From positions 715,282-779,281 of the forward strand of contig CAWUHX010000008.1 of the NCBI GenBank assembly GCA_963922205.1: DNA of 64,000 bases, written 5' to 3'. The number at the start of each line of letters is the position of its first letter. The stretch's first letter is position 1. The DNA is from Romanomermis culicivorax (Eukaryota > Nematoda > Enoplea > Mermithida > Mermithidae). Made by a program: the position numbers and the translations under genes. The notes beneath the pieces were generated by a model. The model did not search any database. It was given only the letters and a program-made list of their open reading frames with translations, and was not told where the DNA came from. Shown here one piece after another: positions 9,473 to 20,948 of this stretch.

Positions 9473-12400
9473 CTACGAGACATCATGTGCCTTCCGGTCG
9501 TACGACCGTGCATAGGCTTCCTGTGCTTTCTCAATCCGACTCTGGATTAAGGTTAACGCATTCGTGAAATGACGTTTGACCTCCATATCATATGAGGAAA
9601 CATTAATGATATGGGCCGGAGGGTTGAATGAGAGCGCGGCGTCAACAGGGAGCATGGGTGTGCGACCGTACATGAGTTCAAAGGGCGAGTACCCTGTTGA
9701 CTCATTCATGCTGATATTGACGGCAAACACAGCGTATGGTAGGTGTTCATCCCAATCAGTATGTCCTTGATGAACATACATACGTAGCCGTGTGGCTAGC
9801 GTCTGATTAGCTCTCTCCACTTCGCCGTTGGTCATCGGGTGATATGCGGTAGAGTGGATTTTCTTCATTGCGCAGATCGCAGTGATCTCAGTCATCAGTT
9901 TTGATGTGAAATCAGTGCCACGATCTGACTGAAGAATCTGCGGTGCCCCGTGCCGGCAGACAATTTGCGTTACAAACAGCCGGGCTATGGTGTGCGCAGT
10001 GATGTCCGGAGTAGCAAAAGCCTCGACCCATTTCGTAAAGTAGTCGATGAAGACTACGATGAAACGGTTGCCAGCTTCGCTAGTGGTCATTGGTCCCATG
10101 CAGTCGACACCTACCCGGTGAAACGGTCCCGTGATGGTGATAGGTTTCAGGGTCGCAGTGGTTTTCTGTCGAGCGGGCTTATTCCGTTGGCAAAGATCAC
10201 ACTGCTGACAGAAGGACTTGACATCCCGACTGAGGGATGGCCAGTGGTATCTGCGAGCAATGAGCCGCGCAGTACGTTTAGCACCGAAGTGTCCAGCTAA
10301 GATGTCATCGTGATGAGCCCGGATAATGGTAGTAACCATGGATCTGGGTATGACGATCTTATTGGACTCGCCTGTCCATTTCTGAAGAACGTTATCCAAC
10401 AGATGGTAGCCTCTCACATCATTCTGGTCGCCCAGAGGCTTAAGAGAGCGAATGATGTCGGCTAACTCCGGATCCTCTAGCTGAGCAGCGAAAAGGTCTG
10501 GGTGCTGCGCACCGACGGATATCTCGGCATAAGACTCTGATCGTACCGGGCGCTCCGCGCCAACAGTGATCGGTGCTGAATTACTTGAACGCGCCAGGTG
10601 CTGCACACCATCGGTCAAGGTCCTGGATCGCGCCAGGTGCTGCGCACCATCGGTGATCATCATAACGTGCCCCTCAGGTCTGTAGAGGGGAGTATCATCA
10701 ATACTCTGACCGGTGAGGGAGTTAGGATCCGGCAGGCGTGATAATGCGTCAGCATTACCATTAGACTGACCTTTTCGCGGCCGAATTGTCAGTTTGAATT
10801 CGGCGAGTGCGAGTCCCCACCGAGCGATCCGAGCAGAGGGGTTAGGCTTCTCCAACACTGCTTTGACCGCGGTATGGTCAGTCTGGACGACCACCTCGTG
10901 CTGGAAGAGGTATGGTCGAAAGTGCTTGACGAAATGGACAACAGCGAGAGTCTCCAGTTCTGTAATGGAGTAGTTTTTCTCGGCCGCTGTTAACCCTCGG
11001 CTGGCGTACGCGACAGGATGATCGTATTCATGTTCGTCTAACTGGCTAAGAACCGCTCCTATCCCCGAAATACTCGCATCAGTTTGAAGGATAAAGGATT
11101 TCGAAAAGTCCGGATGGCGCAGGATAGGAGGGTTGGTCAGCAGGCGGCGGAGTTCATCGAACGCCTCCTGCTGAGGTTTTGACCACTGGAAAGCAGTTTC
11201 CTTCCGTAAGAGCTTGGTGAGGGGCTCGCTGAGCCGGGCACAACCAGGGATGAAACGCCGGTAGTAAGACACGAGGCCTAGGAAGGACTTGATGTCTTTG
11301 GCGTTTTGTGGAATGGGTAGGTTTTGGACGGCGGTCAGCTTGGCTTGGTCAGGTTCTAGGCCGCTCTGTGAGATGCGATAGCCTAGGTATTCTACCTCTG
11401 AGTGCGAAAATTTGCACTTGCTCAGTCTGAGCTTCATTCCACCCCGGCGAAGACGGGCGAACACATCTGCCAGGCGCTCAAGCATTTGGGTGTGAGAGTT
11501 CCCGAACACCAAAATGTCGTCGAGATAAGTCAGAACCGTGCGCCATTGGATTCCAGTAAGGAGGAGGTCCATAAGGCGTTGAAATGTCCCTGGCGCGTTG
11601 CATAAACCGAAAGGCAAGTAATTGAATTCGTAAAGTCCAATAGGCGTATTAAAAGCCGTCTTTTCCTTATCGGCCTCGGCAATCGGGATTGACCAATAAG
11701 CGTTAGCCTGGTCAAGGGTAGTGAAATACTTCATACCCTTGAGTGTGTCGAGGATGTCATCTATCCGCGGGAGAGGGTAGACATCCTTTTTCGTGACCTC
11801 GTTAAGACCACGAAAGTCAACACACATACGGTGAGAACCGTTTTTCTTGCGCACCAGGACAGTATTAGTAGCCCACGGAGACGTGCTGGGCCGAATAATA
11901 CCTTTTTCCTGTAGTGCCTTGACCTCTTGCATGATGAGATCCTTCTCCTTAGGTGAGGACCAGTAAGGAAAACGGCGGACTGGGCGGGCATCGCCCGTGC
12001 TGATTTCGTGCTGGACGAGATCAGTGGAACCTGTGTCCTTTTCATCAAGGGCATAGAGGTCGGTGTATGCAACCAGCAGATCGAGTAAGGCTGCCCGGTC
12101 CCGAGGGGAGATGTCCGGTGAGATTACAGCATTGGCCTCGACCCACTGACGATCGAGGACGGTGTCTGAGTCGACCGGTGATTCCCGTGAGGGCTCACTA
12201 TGCATTTGCACATGACCGATGGTCGTGTGCGGGTAGAGAACCACGGAATGAGTACTCGGGTTGACTACCTGAAGTGGTATGTGACCGTTGGTCACGGTAC
12301 TCACGCTTCCAGCAAAATATACGTGTCGTTGAGATCCGGTGAGGTGCTTCGGAAAGAAGGCCACCTCAGGCACGTTCGTATAGATTGGTGGGACAGGTAC

Positions 12401-15400
12401 AGTGAATCGTGTCAGGGAGCGGGGCTCCAGAACGACCAAGTCCTTCAGGGGCAAAGCGCCGCGGGCAGAAGGTGGGCTGTGGATGAGACCGTCACAGGGG
12501 ATTCTACTCTCTTTGAACTGGAGGAAAGATTTCTCCCAGTTCAAACTGACACAATTGAACCGGCCGAGGAAGTTGGTTCCGAGGACCAGTTCAGCTGAAC
12601 AGTTCTCCTGTATTTGGACCTGAATCCGTTCAGAGACATCAGCCACTGTAACTGTGATGTAGGCTGCTCCTAGCAGTGGGATCGGGGACCCGTTGGCTGC
12701 GATAGGGCGTGCCCTGGTTGGTGATAGTGACAGGTTGGGCAGCTGGGCCGCTAACTTGTGGTCAAGGAGTGAGAAAACAGCTCCTGTGTCGACCAGTGCC
12801 TTCGCTTCTACCCAGTTGTTGAGGAGAACTTTGATATGGGGTGTCCGAATATCATTTGGGTAGAAAGCCGTGACCACATGACCGGAATCAGGTGTGGTGG
12901 CACCACTAGCATGTTTGGTCTTACCGGACCGCTTTGGAATCGGCAGTCCCATACGACGTAGGAGGCCTACTAGAGCGTACCCGACGGAGGGTTCCGGGTC
13001 ATTCAGAAGGGTGGACTCATCCTGCACCGTTAGTACGTGGTCTGAGTGATCCTTCGGACTCTGAGTAGCTCCTAGTGATTCAACCTCGGTGTCCGATAGC
13101 GGAGGCGCGTTTGGCACGGGTGATGTCGGAGCATCTGAATCACTTGGCTCACGGTATCGGCCCTTCTCTAGCGTAACTGGAGAGGTTCCAGGCGGAGGTC
13201 GAGGGCAACCTGACCCGTGCAAGGTCGACAGATGACGACTTGCCCGTCTAGAAGAGGCCCGAGATCCCCTAGTTGACCCACGTGATGAGGCAACTGAGGA
13301 GGCCCGTGAGTGTGGCCGAGAAATGGACGAAGCCCTGGACCTCGATCGTGATCCCGACCTGTGTGAGTTTCGTGAGAGAGCACGGGTGTTCTCCCACCAG
13401 GGGTCGATCTGGTCAATCTCCGGCATGGTCAGCAGGAGGGGTAATTCTACCGCGTCCAGCCGACAAACATTACGTTGGTAGTCAAACATAATGTTCTTGA
13501 ACTGTTCTAAGAAGTCCAGTCCGAGTATGAGGTCAACAGGTGCCCAGAAGGGAGACGTAGTCTTGCACACATGGAGATGTACATCGATCCGTGTGTTCGG
13601 CTGGCGGTTTCCGGGCAACATGATTTCATATGGTCCCGAAAGGATGGTATGAACGGCTTTACCATTGATGCTCATCAATGGGTTAAAGTCGTGATGTTGC
13701 TGGAACGCCATGACCGCCTTCGGACTTTCTTTAGCCAAGGCCTTATGAAGGCGTTGGCTAATGATAGTGCGTGGGCAACCCGTGTCAAGGAAAGCAGGAG
13801 TTTCCTTGGTGTCCAGCAGCACGACGAAGCACGGTGTGATTCGGTCAAGCTGGGAGGGCACATCGTTTTGCACGTAGTGAAAACCGATCCAGCGTTGGAC
13901 TTTGCGGTAAAGACCCAACGGGGAGAAACGGCTAACAAACCTGACCTGTTTGCTCCGCAGACGGTAGCTGAGATAATAAGATACACCAAGATAGGCAAGG
14001 TATCCGGCACCGATCAGCACTGTCAGGGTAATTAGGATGTTAAAGATCAACTGGACCGGCCCGCTCAGGACAGCATGCAAGCCCTGGGCGAGGGTGTGTT
14101 GTTGACCCGTAATAACATGGTTTGCTGCCAAACCGACACCTTCCAGAGAGGCCTTGATGTCGGTTCCTACCCCTGCAAAGGCCTGGTAGATGGCGTCTGG
14201 TTGCAGGGATAGACCAGCGGTAAAGTTTACCAGCCGGTTGAGTACCGCTTCAATTTGCTCAGTCTTGTAAACGTACTGTTTAAAGAAGGCAAAGTTTGAA
14301 GGGGTCATCGCCAACTGGTCATGGAAGAGCGCCGGTGCCTCAAAGTGAGTGATGTTGAAGCGCTGCTTCCAGAAGAGTTCCAGTGGGATGTGGCTCACAT
14401 GGACCGCGCCAGACTCAGTAAACCAGCCCGAGCGATTTCGGAAAATCCCTGTAAAGTGGTGATGACACGGCACAATTGGGCTAGATTTAATGAGATCCGG
14501 ACCACCGGGGGTGGCGAAGTAGATGGTGCCGCCAACCTGTACAGGTAGGTACTTGTAGCAAACGTTCCCCACCCGGTACGAGTGGTAAACGTAGGTGGCG
14601 TTGACCTTCTGACACGGCCATATTGTCAGCGCATCACCTGTGAATTCCGCCGTCAGGTCATTCCTTTGGAGGAATGCCCGGGCACCCAGGGTAGGGTCGA
14701 AGTGAAGCAACTGCCAAGTCAGATCAAGATAGCGTTGAGCGTGAGAGCAAAGCTCAAGCCACGTGAACCGGAAACCGTTAATTTCCGACTCCTTGATCTG
14801 CTGAGCCAGATAGTTCAGTTTGGCATTGACAGGATCGGGACGGCTGTCTGTTGCCACTCTGAACAAGTTTTGGGTCAAATTGTATCTCCCGTGGATGCGA
14901 AGGAGAAGACCCTGATCCGTCCGGACTGTGGTGGAACGTAGTTCTGGGCACAGTTGGAAGACACGGGAGTTTCCCGGGATCTTGAGAGCAACCTGTAGAT
15001 CATCTATGATGACGTGGTTCCCTGACATGGACGCAGTGTAATTTCCCTTGGGGTGATAATGACACCGCGCCGTGAAGTTTTGTGCAGGCCAGACAATGAC
15101 CCCGTCTAGAGTAGTGCACTGGCCTGCAGTGGGACTGCATCCACCTACATCGCCTAAGGTGCTTAGGGCCGTAGTGCCGTCCCACGAAGCGACTTGTCCC
15201 TCCTCGATGAAGAGGTTAGTCACTGTCTTGCAGACGTCGCTGCAGCACCATTCGTACATCACTTCCAATGTTTGGTTTGTGCTATAAAAGCCAGGGCGAA
15301 TGCGGACAAGTTTTTGTGAACCAAACATCTTAGTGCGATGTGCTAGCGTGCATGCCGCAGGCGCTAAGTGCTGAGTGGTAATGACGTCTGCAGTGATGCC

Positions 15401-18286
15401 CCTAGAGCCGAAGAAACCAGTGTTGGTGCAGACTTTGCGGGAGCGCAATGTGCATTTCCACGCTGTGGCTGTAATCGGGTCTGAGCTAGGGACATACACC
15501 GTAACATTCATGCGCCGCGGGCTCCATGAAGATTGCGGTGGTTTACACTCTACACGCTGGGGTAACTCAAGTGGGTGTCCGCTTCTTGAGAGACCGCAAA
15601 ATTGATACTGAGCCGCCGGTGCTGACAAACTCACCCCTAGAAACAGTGATGCTACCAAGGTCAATTTTATTGTCAAAAACAACTGTACAAACGTAATTTG
15701 TAAGTGTTCACTCAATTTCACAAATCTGGCCTGAGGGGCAGTGTCAGATTTCTTCTTCGTCGCTGTCGGACGAGATTGGTTCCTGGCCGGGGAAATCGAG
15801 GACCAATCCACCGCACGGGTGGATTTCCCGGAGGATACCGATTTTTGGCGACCGTGGGGCGACTGCCGTTGGGAACGGGGATTCCTCAACGATGCTGACA
15901 TCTTCGTTAACCGGACGTAAGGTCTCGTCGACGGCCATGTGTTCGACAACGGGCGACTTGGTCGCGGCGGTCGGAGATGTCGTGTGGGCTGGTGCCGGCG
16001 AATTGACCTGGGCTGTTGCTGACGATGTATGTTGGGCTGGTGCCGGCGGTGTAGGATCATTTGCAGGTTCCTTGGCCGGGGGCGAGGAAGCAGTAATATC
16101 CATTTTCGTTGGCGATGTCGCGGCAACAGGTGGCGCTGCTGCCGGTGATGTAGCGGCGGCAGCAGGCAGGAGGATCCGACTGGCCTGTTCGACTGCTCGG
16201 CGGACGGCATCGACTGAAGGCGAGGATGGCTCCCCGTCCAATAAGAACTTCTCGACGGGCGAGATGGTGATAGTTCCATTGGCAATGAACTCGAGTGCCC
16301 GGCGGGCAACGTCGGGTCGTAATAGGCGCATCGAGACGGGTGCTGCAAGCACGACGTCGGCGGCCGTGAGCACTTCGACATTTGATGGCTCGTTGAGGAG
16401 AGTCCACGGCAAATGCGGGTATTTCTTGGCCAGGTCGACTGACCAGATGGCCAACATCGCGTCTTGGACGGGCGATGGCGCTGTGAACAAGAAATCAATA
16501 GAGTCGTGGACTGAGATAGATTCCTGGTTCCTACTCTAGGATCACCTGAAGAAGAAGGTAGTATACCTGACAAATTCATGGGCTCGACCTGGTCGAGGAC
16601 TTCCGTAGCCGAATCCGTGGGGATCGAAGGCGGTGGTCCTGGAGGGACGATGCGGGCCGGTGGCGCCGAAGACGTCGTATTCGCGGCTGGAGCTGGCTCA
16701 GCAGTCTTAAGTTTAGGTATGCGATACGATGCGAGGATGTTAGCGTGGCCAACAAACTGCGGTGTCGTCGAGGGGTCCAGAGTGACCGGCATCGCATACT
16801 TTGGTGGTGGTGGTGGCAGCGGTATGTCCGATACGTTCATCGGTACGGGTACCTGGGCTGCTTGGACCACTGAAAATCCAATACTGATTACGCAGACAGG
16901 ATAACACTGTTGTGAAGAATCTGTCAGGTGTTCAGCAAGTGCCTCATCATCCAGGTCAAGAGGATCTGGATGAGGAGGGCCATAGGTAGCCCCAACGGCG
17001 TTGTTGCGGCGTATGGGCTGCCGATAATGGTTTCCTGTCCCGTTGAGAGGGTGATAACCATTTCTTTGATGATACACATTTGTCCCCTGGGAAGAATAAC
17101 CAGTATCTTGGTAGACATTCTCACCCGTGTTTGCCGGATTGCGCTGCGGACAGGCAGTTGATCGGTGCACTCGCACTTGACGACAATGAGGGCATGGCCT
17201 ATCACATCGGTCCGTGGGGTGGGCACGTGTACGGCAAAAATAACAGCGACCACCGTTAGCGGCGTTGTTACCGGGAGCGGCACCGGTGGGACGCTGGGCC
17301 CGGCAGTCGGCGTCGCTATGTGTACACAGTCCGTGGAAGGAGCACGTTTGAAGGTGTGCTCCCGACGAGCGTCGCCCGGCGGACTGATTTGGTGTCGACG
17401 GCTGTGGAGGCGGCGTCTGTTGGATTGGCGTGGGTGCACGTTGCTGGGCCGTGAGCTTCGCTACGTGGGCCGTGAGCCTGGCCATTTCCTGTTTCAAGCG
17501 GGGAACCTCATCGGCGGAGGATGACGACGTTGGAGCGTTGCTCTGACGACCGTTTGCGCTTCTGTTAGGCATATCGGGATTATATCCGGCGTGTTTAGGT
17601 TCTGAAGAGAAAACGGCGTTAGATGGAGCAGTGTACCGGATCTCGTCCCGAAAGATTTGGGATTCTGCGTAACAGGCTGCCTTGAGTGTCTCTTCAAGAG
17701 TCGTGAACTCCCTAAACTTGATACTATCTCGGAGGACCGGCTTCAGTCCCCGCAGAAAGATAGGTTTGATGATAGAATCTCGGACATCCGTCGCGAGATC
17801 TGGATACGCTACCCTGGATAGTCTCTTGAGGTGCTCAAGGTAGACTATCGCGGACTCTGTCGGCTTCTGCAGTCGATCTTGGATCAGCTGCTGATGCAGA
17901 TCAGAGTCGCGCCCTACCGGAAAATCTCTCCGTAGAAAAGCCGTAAACTCTTCGTAGCGGGTAGGTATTGGAGTGCTGCTGCTAAAGTCCCGGTAGGAGG
18001 CGAGAGCAGGACCCGTGAGGCATGACTCCAGAAAAGCGATTTTATACGCATGATCCGTTTCGCTTACACCCTGGAGTGTAAAGAAACGAGTAAGATGCGA
18101 CATAAAATCGGTGATAGACTCACCAAAAGCACCGGAGAAGGTGGGAGGGGCCATAAAGCTGGACACGGGAGGGTGCCTCCGACCATTCATGGCCTCTAAC
18201 TTTTGGTTGAGGGGTCCAAGAGCATTCTCGAATGCTGCTTGGACCTTGTTCTCGATCTGTGAAGGGAGATCAGTTTCCGACTTCAT
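9473..18286 (-). CDS. Gag-Env-Pro-Pol polyprotein of element B (2937 codons)
   Basis: Starts at ATG 18286 (MKSETDLP); the upstream in-frame ATG seen in C is ACG here. Approximate residue map: capsid-like Gag 40-230; coiled coil 255-290; zinc-binding clusters 318-381, including [14 protein letters not shown]; proline-rich linker to 573; a stretch (574-850) that is probably not the selected frame (see ORF X); signal-like segment 856-895; glycoprotein ectodomain to about 1410; membrane helix about 1412-1440; first retropepsin LDTGCPRTI near 1498; RS-rich linker 1634-1690; second retropepsin VDTGAVFSL near 1830; RT with YLDDILVF near 2255; RNase H QTDASISG near 2400; integrase zinc finger 2659-2700; DDE core ([28 protein letters not shown]) 2725-2820. 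It ends early at a nonsense codon. B and C agree closely in the Env and Pol protein sequence. Confidence 0.88.
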   Translation of the reverse strand: MKSETDLPSQIENKVQAAFENALGPLNQKLEAMNGRRHPPVSSFMAPPTFSGAFGESITDFMSHLTRFFTLQGVSETDHAYKIAFLESCLTGPALASYRDFSSSTPIPTRYEEFTAFLRRDFPVGRDSDLHQQLIQDRLQKPTESAIVYLEHLKRLSRVAYPDLATDVRDSIIKPIFLRGLKPVLRDSIKFREFTTLEETLKAACYAESQIFRDEIRYTAPSNAVFSSEPKHAGYNPDMPNRSANGRQSNAPTSSSSADEVPRLKQEMARLTAHVAKLTAQQRAPTPIQQTPPPQPSTPNQSAGRRSSGAHLQTCSFHGLCTHSDADCRAQRPTGAAPGNNAANGGRCYFCRTRAHPTDRCDRPCPHCRQVRVHRSTACPQRNPANTGENVYQDTGYSSQGTNVYHQRNGYHPLNGTGNHYRQPIRRNNAVGATYGPPHPDPLDLDDEALAEHLTDSSQQCYPVCVISIGFSVVQAAQVPVPMNVSDIPLPPPPPKYAMPVTLDPSTTPQFVGHANILASYRIPKLKTAEPAPAANTTSSAPPARIVPPGPPPSIPTDSATEVLDQVEPMNLSGILPSSSGDPRVGTRNLSQSTTLLISCSQRHRPSKTRCWPSGQSTWPRNTRICRGLSSTSHQMSKCSRPPTSCLQHPSRCAYYDPTLPAGHSSSLPMELSPSRPSRSSYWTGSHPRLQSMPSAEQSNRPVGSSCLLPPLHHRQQRHLLPRHRQRKWILLLPRPRPRNLQMILHRRHQPNIHRQQQPRSIRRHQPTRHLRPPRPSRPLSNTWPSTRPYVRLTKMSASLRNPRSQRQSPHGRQKSVSSGKSTRAVDWSSISPARNQSRPTATKKKSDTAPQARFVKLSEHLQITFVQLFLTIKLTLVASLFLGVSLSAPAAQYQFCGLSRSGHPLELPQRVECKPPQSSWSPRRMNVTVYVPSSDPITATAWKCTLRSRKVCTNTGFFGSRGITADVITTQHLAPAACTLAHRTKMFGSQKLVRIRPGFYSTNQTLEVMYEWCCSDVCKTVTNLFIEEGQVASWDGTTALSTLGDVGGCSPTAGQCTTLDGVIVWPAQNFTARCHYHPKGNYTASMSGNHVIIDDLQVALKIPGNSRVFQLCPELRSTTVRTDQGLLLRIHGRYNLTQNLFRVATDSRPDPVNAKLNYLAQQIKESEINGFRFTWLELCSHAQRYLDLTWQLLHFDPTLGARAFLQRNDLTAEFTGDALTIWPCQKVNATYVYHSYRVGNVCYKYLPVQVGGTIYFATPGGPDLIKSSPIVPCHHHFTGIFRNRSGWFTESGAVHVSHIPLELFWKQRFNITHFEAPALFHDQLAMTPSNFAFFKQYVYKTEQIEAVLNRLVNFTAGLSLQPDAIYQAFAGVGTDIKASLEGVGLAANHVITGQQHTLAQGLHAVLSGPVQLIFNILITLTVLIGAGYLAYLGVSYYLSYRLRSKQVRFVSRFSPLGLYRKVQRWIGFHYVQNDVPSQLDRITPCFVVLLDTKETPAFLDTGCPRTIISQRLHKALAKESPKAVMAFQQHHDFNPLMSINGKAVHTILSGPYEIMLPGNRQPNTRIDVHLHVCKTTSPFWAPVDLILGLDFLEQFKNIMFDYQRNVCRLDAVELPLLLTMPEIDQIDPWWENTRALSRNSHRSGSRSRSRASSISRPHSRASSVASSRGSTRGSRASSRRASRHLSTLHGSGCPRPPPGTSPVTLEKGRYREPSDSDAPTSPVPNAPPLSDTEVESLGATQSPKDHSDHVLTVQDESTLLNDPEPSVGYALVGLLRRMGLPIPKRSGKTKHASGATTPDSGHVVTAFYPNDIRTPHIKVLLNNWVEAKALVDTGAVFSLLDHKLAAQLPNLSLSPTRARPIAANGSPIPLLGAAYITVTVADVSERIQVQIQENCSAELVLGTNFLGRFNCVSLNWEKSFLQFKESRIPCDGLIHSPPSARGALPLKDLVVLEPRSLTRFTVPVPPIYTNVPEVAFFPKHLTGSQRHVYFAGSVSTVTNGHIPLQVVNPSTHSVVLYPHTTIGHVQMHSEPSRESPVDSDTVLDRQWVEANAVISPDISPRDRAALLDLLVAYTDLYALDEKDTGSTDLVQHEISTGDARPVRRFPYWSSPKEKDLIMQEVKALQEKGIIRPSTSPWATNTVLVRKKNGSHRMCVDFRGLNEVTKKDVYPLPRIDDILDTLKGMKYFTTLDQANAYWSIPIAEADKEKTAFNTPIGLYEFNYLPFGLCNAPGTFQRLMDLLLTGIQWRTVLTYLDDILVFGNSHTQMLERLADVFARLRRGGMKLRLSKCKFSHSEVEYLGYRISQSGLEPDQAKLTAVQNLPIPQNAKDIKSFLGLVSYYRRFIPGCARLSEPLTKLLRKETAFQWSKPQQEAFDELRRLLTNPPILRHPDFSKSFILQTDASISGIGAVLSQLDEHEYDHPVAYASRGLTAAEKNYSITELETLAVVHFVKHFRPYLFQHEVVVQTDHTAVKAVLEKPNPSARIARWGLALAEFKLTIRPRKGQSNGNADALSRLPDPNSLTGQSIDDTPLYRPEGHVMMITDGAQHLARSRTLTDGVQHLARSSNSAPITVGAERPVRSESYAEISVGAQHPDLFAAQLEDPELADIIRSLKPLGDQNDVRGYHLLDNVLQKWTGESNKIVIPRSMVTTIIRAHHDDILAGHFGAKRTARLIARRYHWPSLSRDVKSFCQQCDLCQRNKPARQKTTATLKPITITGPFHRVGVDCMGPMTTSEAGNRFIVVFIDYFTKWVEAFATPDITAHTIARLFVTQIVCRHGAPQILQSDRGTDFTSKLMTEITAICAMKKIHSTAYHPMTNGEVERANQTLATRLRMYVHQGHTDWDEHLPYAVFAVNISMNESTGYSPFELMYGRTPMLPVDAALSFNPPAHIINVSSYDMEVKRHFTNALTLIQSRIEKAQEAYARSYDRKAHDVS
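13960..15715 (-). other. Envelope-like glycoprotein region of element B
   Basis: Within the long frame, a basic and then strongly hydrophobic segment (around 15610-15700) looks like a signal peptide. It is followed by about 500 residues with many cysteines ([13 protein letters not shown]) and several N-glycosylation sequons (NYT, NLT, NFT, NRS, NIT). A hydrophobic helix ([17 protein letters not shown]) at about 14045-13975 ends it. This is the layout of a type I membrane fusion glycoprotein. Element A has the same protein order and shared motifs. I cannot assign it to a viral glycoprotein class by eye. Confidence 0.7.
15744..16480 (-). CDS. ORF X of element B, overprinted in another frame of the polyprotein
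   Basis: This frame (-1 relative to Gag) is open from a stop near 16536 to the TGA/TAG-type end at 15744. It reads as ordinary protein: an N-terminal part with [20 protein letters not shown] and a helix-like stretch [14 protein letters not shown], then an Ala/Pro/Thr-rich linker, then an acidic end SSDSDEEEI. The same DNA in the long frame gives Arg/Ser/Pro/His-rich text typical of an out-of-frame reading. Against element C, about 9 residues differ over ~148 codons in this frame but about 30 in the long frame, so selection has acted on this one. No ATG opens it, so entry by splicing or frameshifting is needed. Function unknown. Confidence 0.72.
16481..16566 (-). other. Candidate 86-nt intron joining Gag to ORF X (element B)
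   Basis: On the minus strand the segment starts CAG|GTATAC and ends TTGTTCACAG|CG. Removing 86 nt moves translation from the Gag frame straight into the ORF X frame. Element C has the same segment with the same length. The acceptor lacks the strong TTTTCAG consensus, so this is a prediction; -1 frameshifting is the alternative, but I see no classic slippery heptamer. Confidence 0.4.
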
Positions 18287-18896
18287 GTCCGAGGGTTCGT
18301 TTTCCCGTAAGGTGGTTAGAACAGACGTCCTTGCCCGTGAAGCAATTAAGTCAAATTGAATAGAGAGCGGCTCACTGGTCTGTACAGGCTGGGTACTGAG
18401 ACGGCAGGAACGACGGGGTGTCTCTATTGTGTAAAATGAAAGTGAGTACTACTTTTGAATTCGCGGCGAAAGAGCGCGTGAATTCGGAAAACGCGTGCGC
18501 GACGGCGTTTGTGAGGTAAATTGATTTAGCTTAAGACTAGCGACCACGGAAAGGGAGCTAGAATGGAATAGGATTATAAGATGTAAGATCAGAGTACATC
18601 AGGGTGACGCAGAAGGGAATTTATCTGGTCGCCCGTGATGGACAGAGGCATGGCCTGAGCTATGGGGGAATCGATCCCGACCAAAATGTAGGATTGGGGC
18701 CTGGACCCGACAATTAGAATAGATGAGGAGGACAGAAGATCAAATGTGAAGGTAGAGAAGAGGCGGTTTTTCCTGCCGAAAAAATGAGGTGACGGATGAA
18801 CCCGCTCAGGAGGGATTTTTCCTGGAGGTTCGACCACTGTACTAGTTTACAAACCTTGGGGCGAGGCGGACTCGTAGCCGGCAAGATCCTACTCAC

Positions 18897-18944
18897 CAGG
18901 AGTAGCGCATAAAGTGGCATGAGGTGGAAAAGGATAGGGGTCAA
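18897..18944 (-). other. Candidate 48-nt leader exon of element B
   Basis: On the minus strand it is preceded by CATTTTCAG and followed by GTGAGTAGG, both near-ideal nematode splice signals. In element C the same sites bracket a 36-nt unit (33667-33702). Together with the donor in the LTR, this suggests the 3.7-kb leader is spliced before Gag is translated. Confidence 0.4.
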
Positions 18945-19725
18945 CTGAAAATGAACTTAAGAGGGAGCAATAAATAGGGACAAAACTAGTTTACAAACCC
19001 AGTTATGCAAAGGGGTCGCGCAGTTACACAACGGGCCTCACTCGCCAGGAGCGATTGCGATCTCTGCATAGTGAGACGGACTATACAGGAGGTTCCGTGC
19101 TGGACGACATTCGCAAGTAACTTACAGCCGTGTCCGAAACGGGAGCCCGCATTCCGAACAGAACGGACACTCTCCAGGAGTATTATACACAGCTGGTGGC
19201 CGGGTTTGCCGATCACTGAGATGAAGTGAGGTTCGCAGGTCACACAGTAGAAGAGGGAAGGAGCACGGGTACCAAGGGTGCTATTCTGACACACTCAGTC
19301 AGTTAAAATGAAATACTCTGGATGTTTTGAGGGCGCACCCGAAAACATCTAAGGGATCACGGGTACAAGGTGTCCCTGATTGAATATGAGTGTAAAGTAT
19401 GTATCAAGGCGTACTCGATACCTTCGCTGAGGCGGACTCAACGGTGCCTATTACTTACATGACTAATAAAGGGTGGACCGCGGAGGCGGACTCTGGGTCA
19501 GTGGCGACTCTAGCGCGGGCATCGTTAAGCCAGTTAACGAAGGCGTTCGAGTGAAAGAAATATGACAGGGGGTCCTATACACTCTAGGCCCAACCGGAGG
19601 CTGTGCCGCGGTCCCTTGGGAACCACTACGGCGGGGACACTAAAGAAGATCTATGTATGACAGCTCGATGAGATGAAAGAGAATGAGTGAAAGTAGATAA
19701 GAAATTTACAAGAAGGTTGCCGAAC

Positions 19726-20770
19726 CCTTGCAGACGTCAGACACAGGCAGTACCGACTGCAAATGCCTGCTATCTGCCCGGGTCAGACACCCAACCCAGC
19801 TGAGGCCGAGTGTAACTCGTTCAAACCTGCAGTTAAAGCTTGAAGACAGCCACGTGCTGATCAACAGTGCCGCTACCCGGGCGGACAACCTGATCAGTAC
19901 GCAGGCTAGTGAGCATCTCAGGTGGTGTATGTATGTGGACTGATGTTTCCCAGGCATCAGTCCCCAGACACACACAAACCCTTGGACAAGAGAGGTAGGT
20001 GATAGGGACCATGCGCCAGCGACCACCTACAACTCAAGTGGAATGCTCATAGGGCCGACAGTAACCTGGTGCGGACGTCAAAAGGTAGGGGGGTATGAAC
20101 CAACACATGACCTTGGTGCTGACTGCAGGTGCCTGGGATAAGAGCATTCAAGTATCATGTCGCAGTTGCAGACGCCAGGGGTGCGTGCCTAAGGCCGACA
20201 GAACCCCTGCAGTAGCACGTAATGTTACCGTTGCGGACGTCAGAAATAGGATCATGTAACCTCAATTCCTGCTGCGAGAACATGATGCATTGTCATTGCT
20301 GACGTCAGCAATAGGGCCCTGAAGCCAGCTATCGGTGTACAGCAACACGTGATGGTGCCGTTGCTGACGTCAAAAGGTGGAACCGAGGGTCTGATACCTT
20401 AGGTCAATGACATGAGATGCAGTTGTTGCAGACGTCAGATGTGGCACCCGTAAGACCTGCACATCTTCGAATAGTGACACGGTGCGTCACCATTGCTGAC
20501 GTCACAGATGGGGTGCAGAGAACCAGCCGAACCTGTCGCAACAACGTTGGCTTCACTTGTTGCAGACGTCAGAAGTCATTACTGCTGGAGTGTTAACTTA
20601 AACGACAACACGTAATGTCGGTTGCTGACGTCAGGAGTAGAACCCGGAGGGCTACCCACCCCTTAAAGCAACAGCAAGTGAAGCGGCTGTTGCAGACGTC
20701 AGTGGTTGCATCCGTGGGTTTGAACCATACAACAACAACAGTGATGTTGTTGTTGCTGACGTCAAAAAGC
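19726..20770 (-). promoter_or_regulatory. Periodic CRE/MARE-like array in the leader of element B
   Basis: At least eleven GACGTC-centred sites recur, mostly 62-70 bp apart (for example near 20298, 20362, 20428, 20492, 20558, 20620, 20690 and 20752). On the element strand they tend to alternate between TGACGTCAGCAA and TGACGTCTGCAA. One site is the perfect 18-bp palindrome ATTGCTGACGTCAGCAAT (20295-20312), a textbook CRE-type Maf/bZIP site. The text between sites is much less conserved. Confidence 0.6.
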
Positions 20771-20916
20771 ATGACCCGTAAAGTCTATGGTCTAGATGCA
20801 ACAACCGGAGAATAGAAAAATCAGACCTTACAGTAAGTAGAAATGAAAAGATAGAGGAACTTACGTAAGGGTGTCATACTGTAGCAGTGGCGTGCGAAAA
20901 AACGAAAAAAATTTTT

Positions 20917-20948
<32 letters not shown>

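Noticed and set aside
15892..16539. Plus-strand 215-codon ORF (Ala/Gly-rich) opposite ORF X
   Set aside because: It is antisense to ORF X and arises from its Ala/Pro/Thr codons; no supporting signal.
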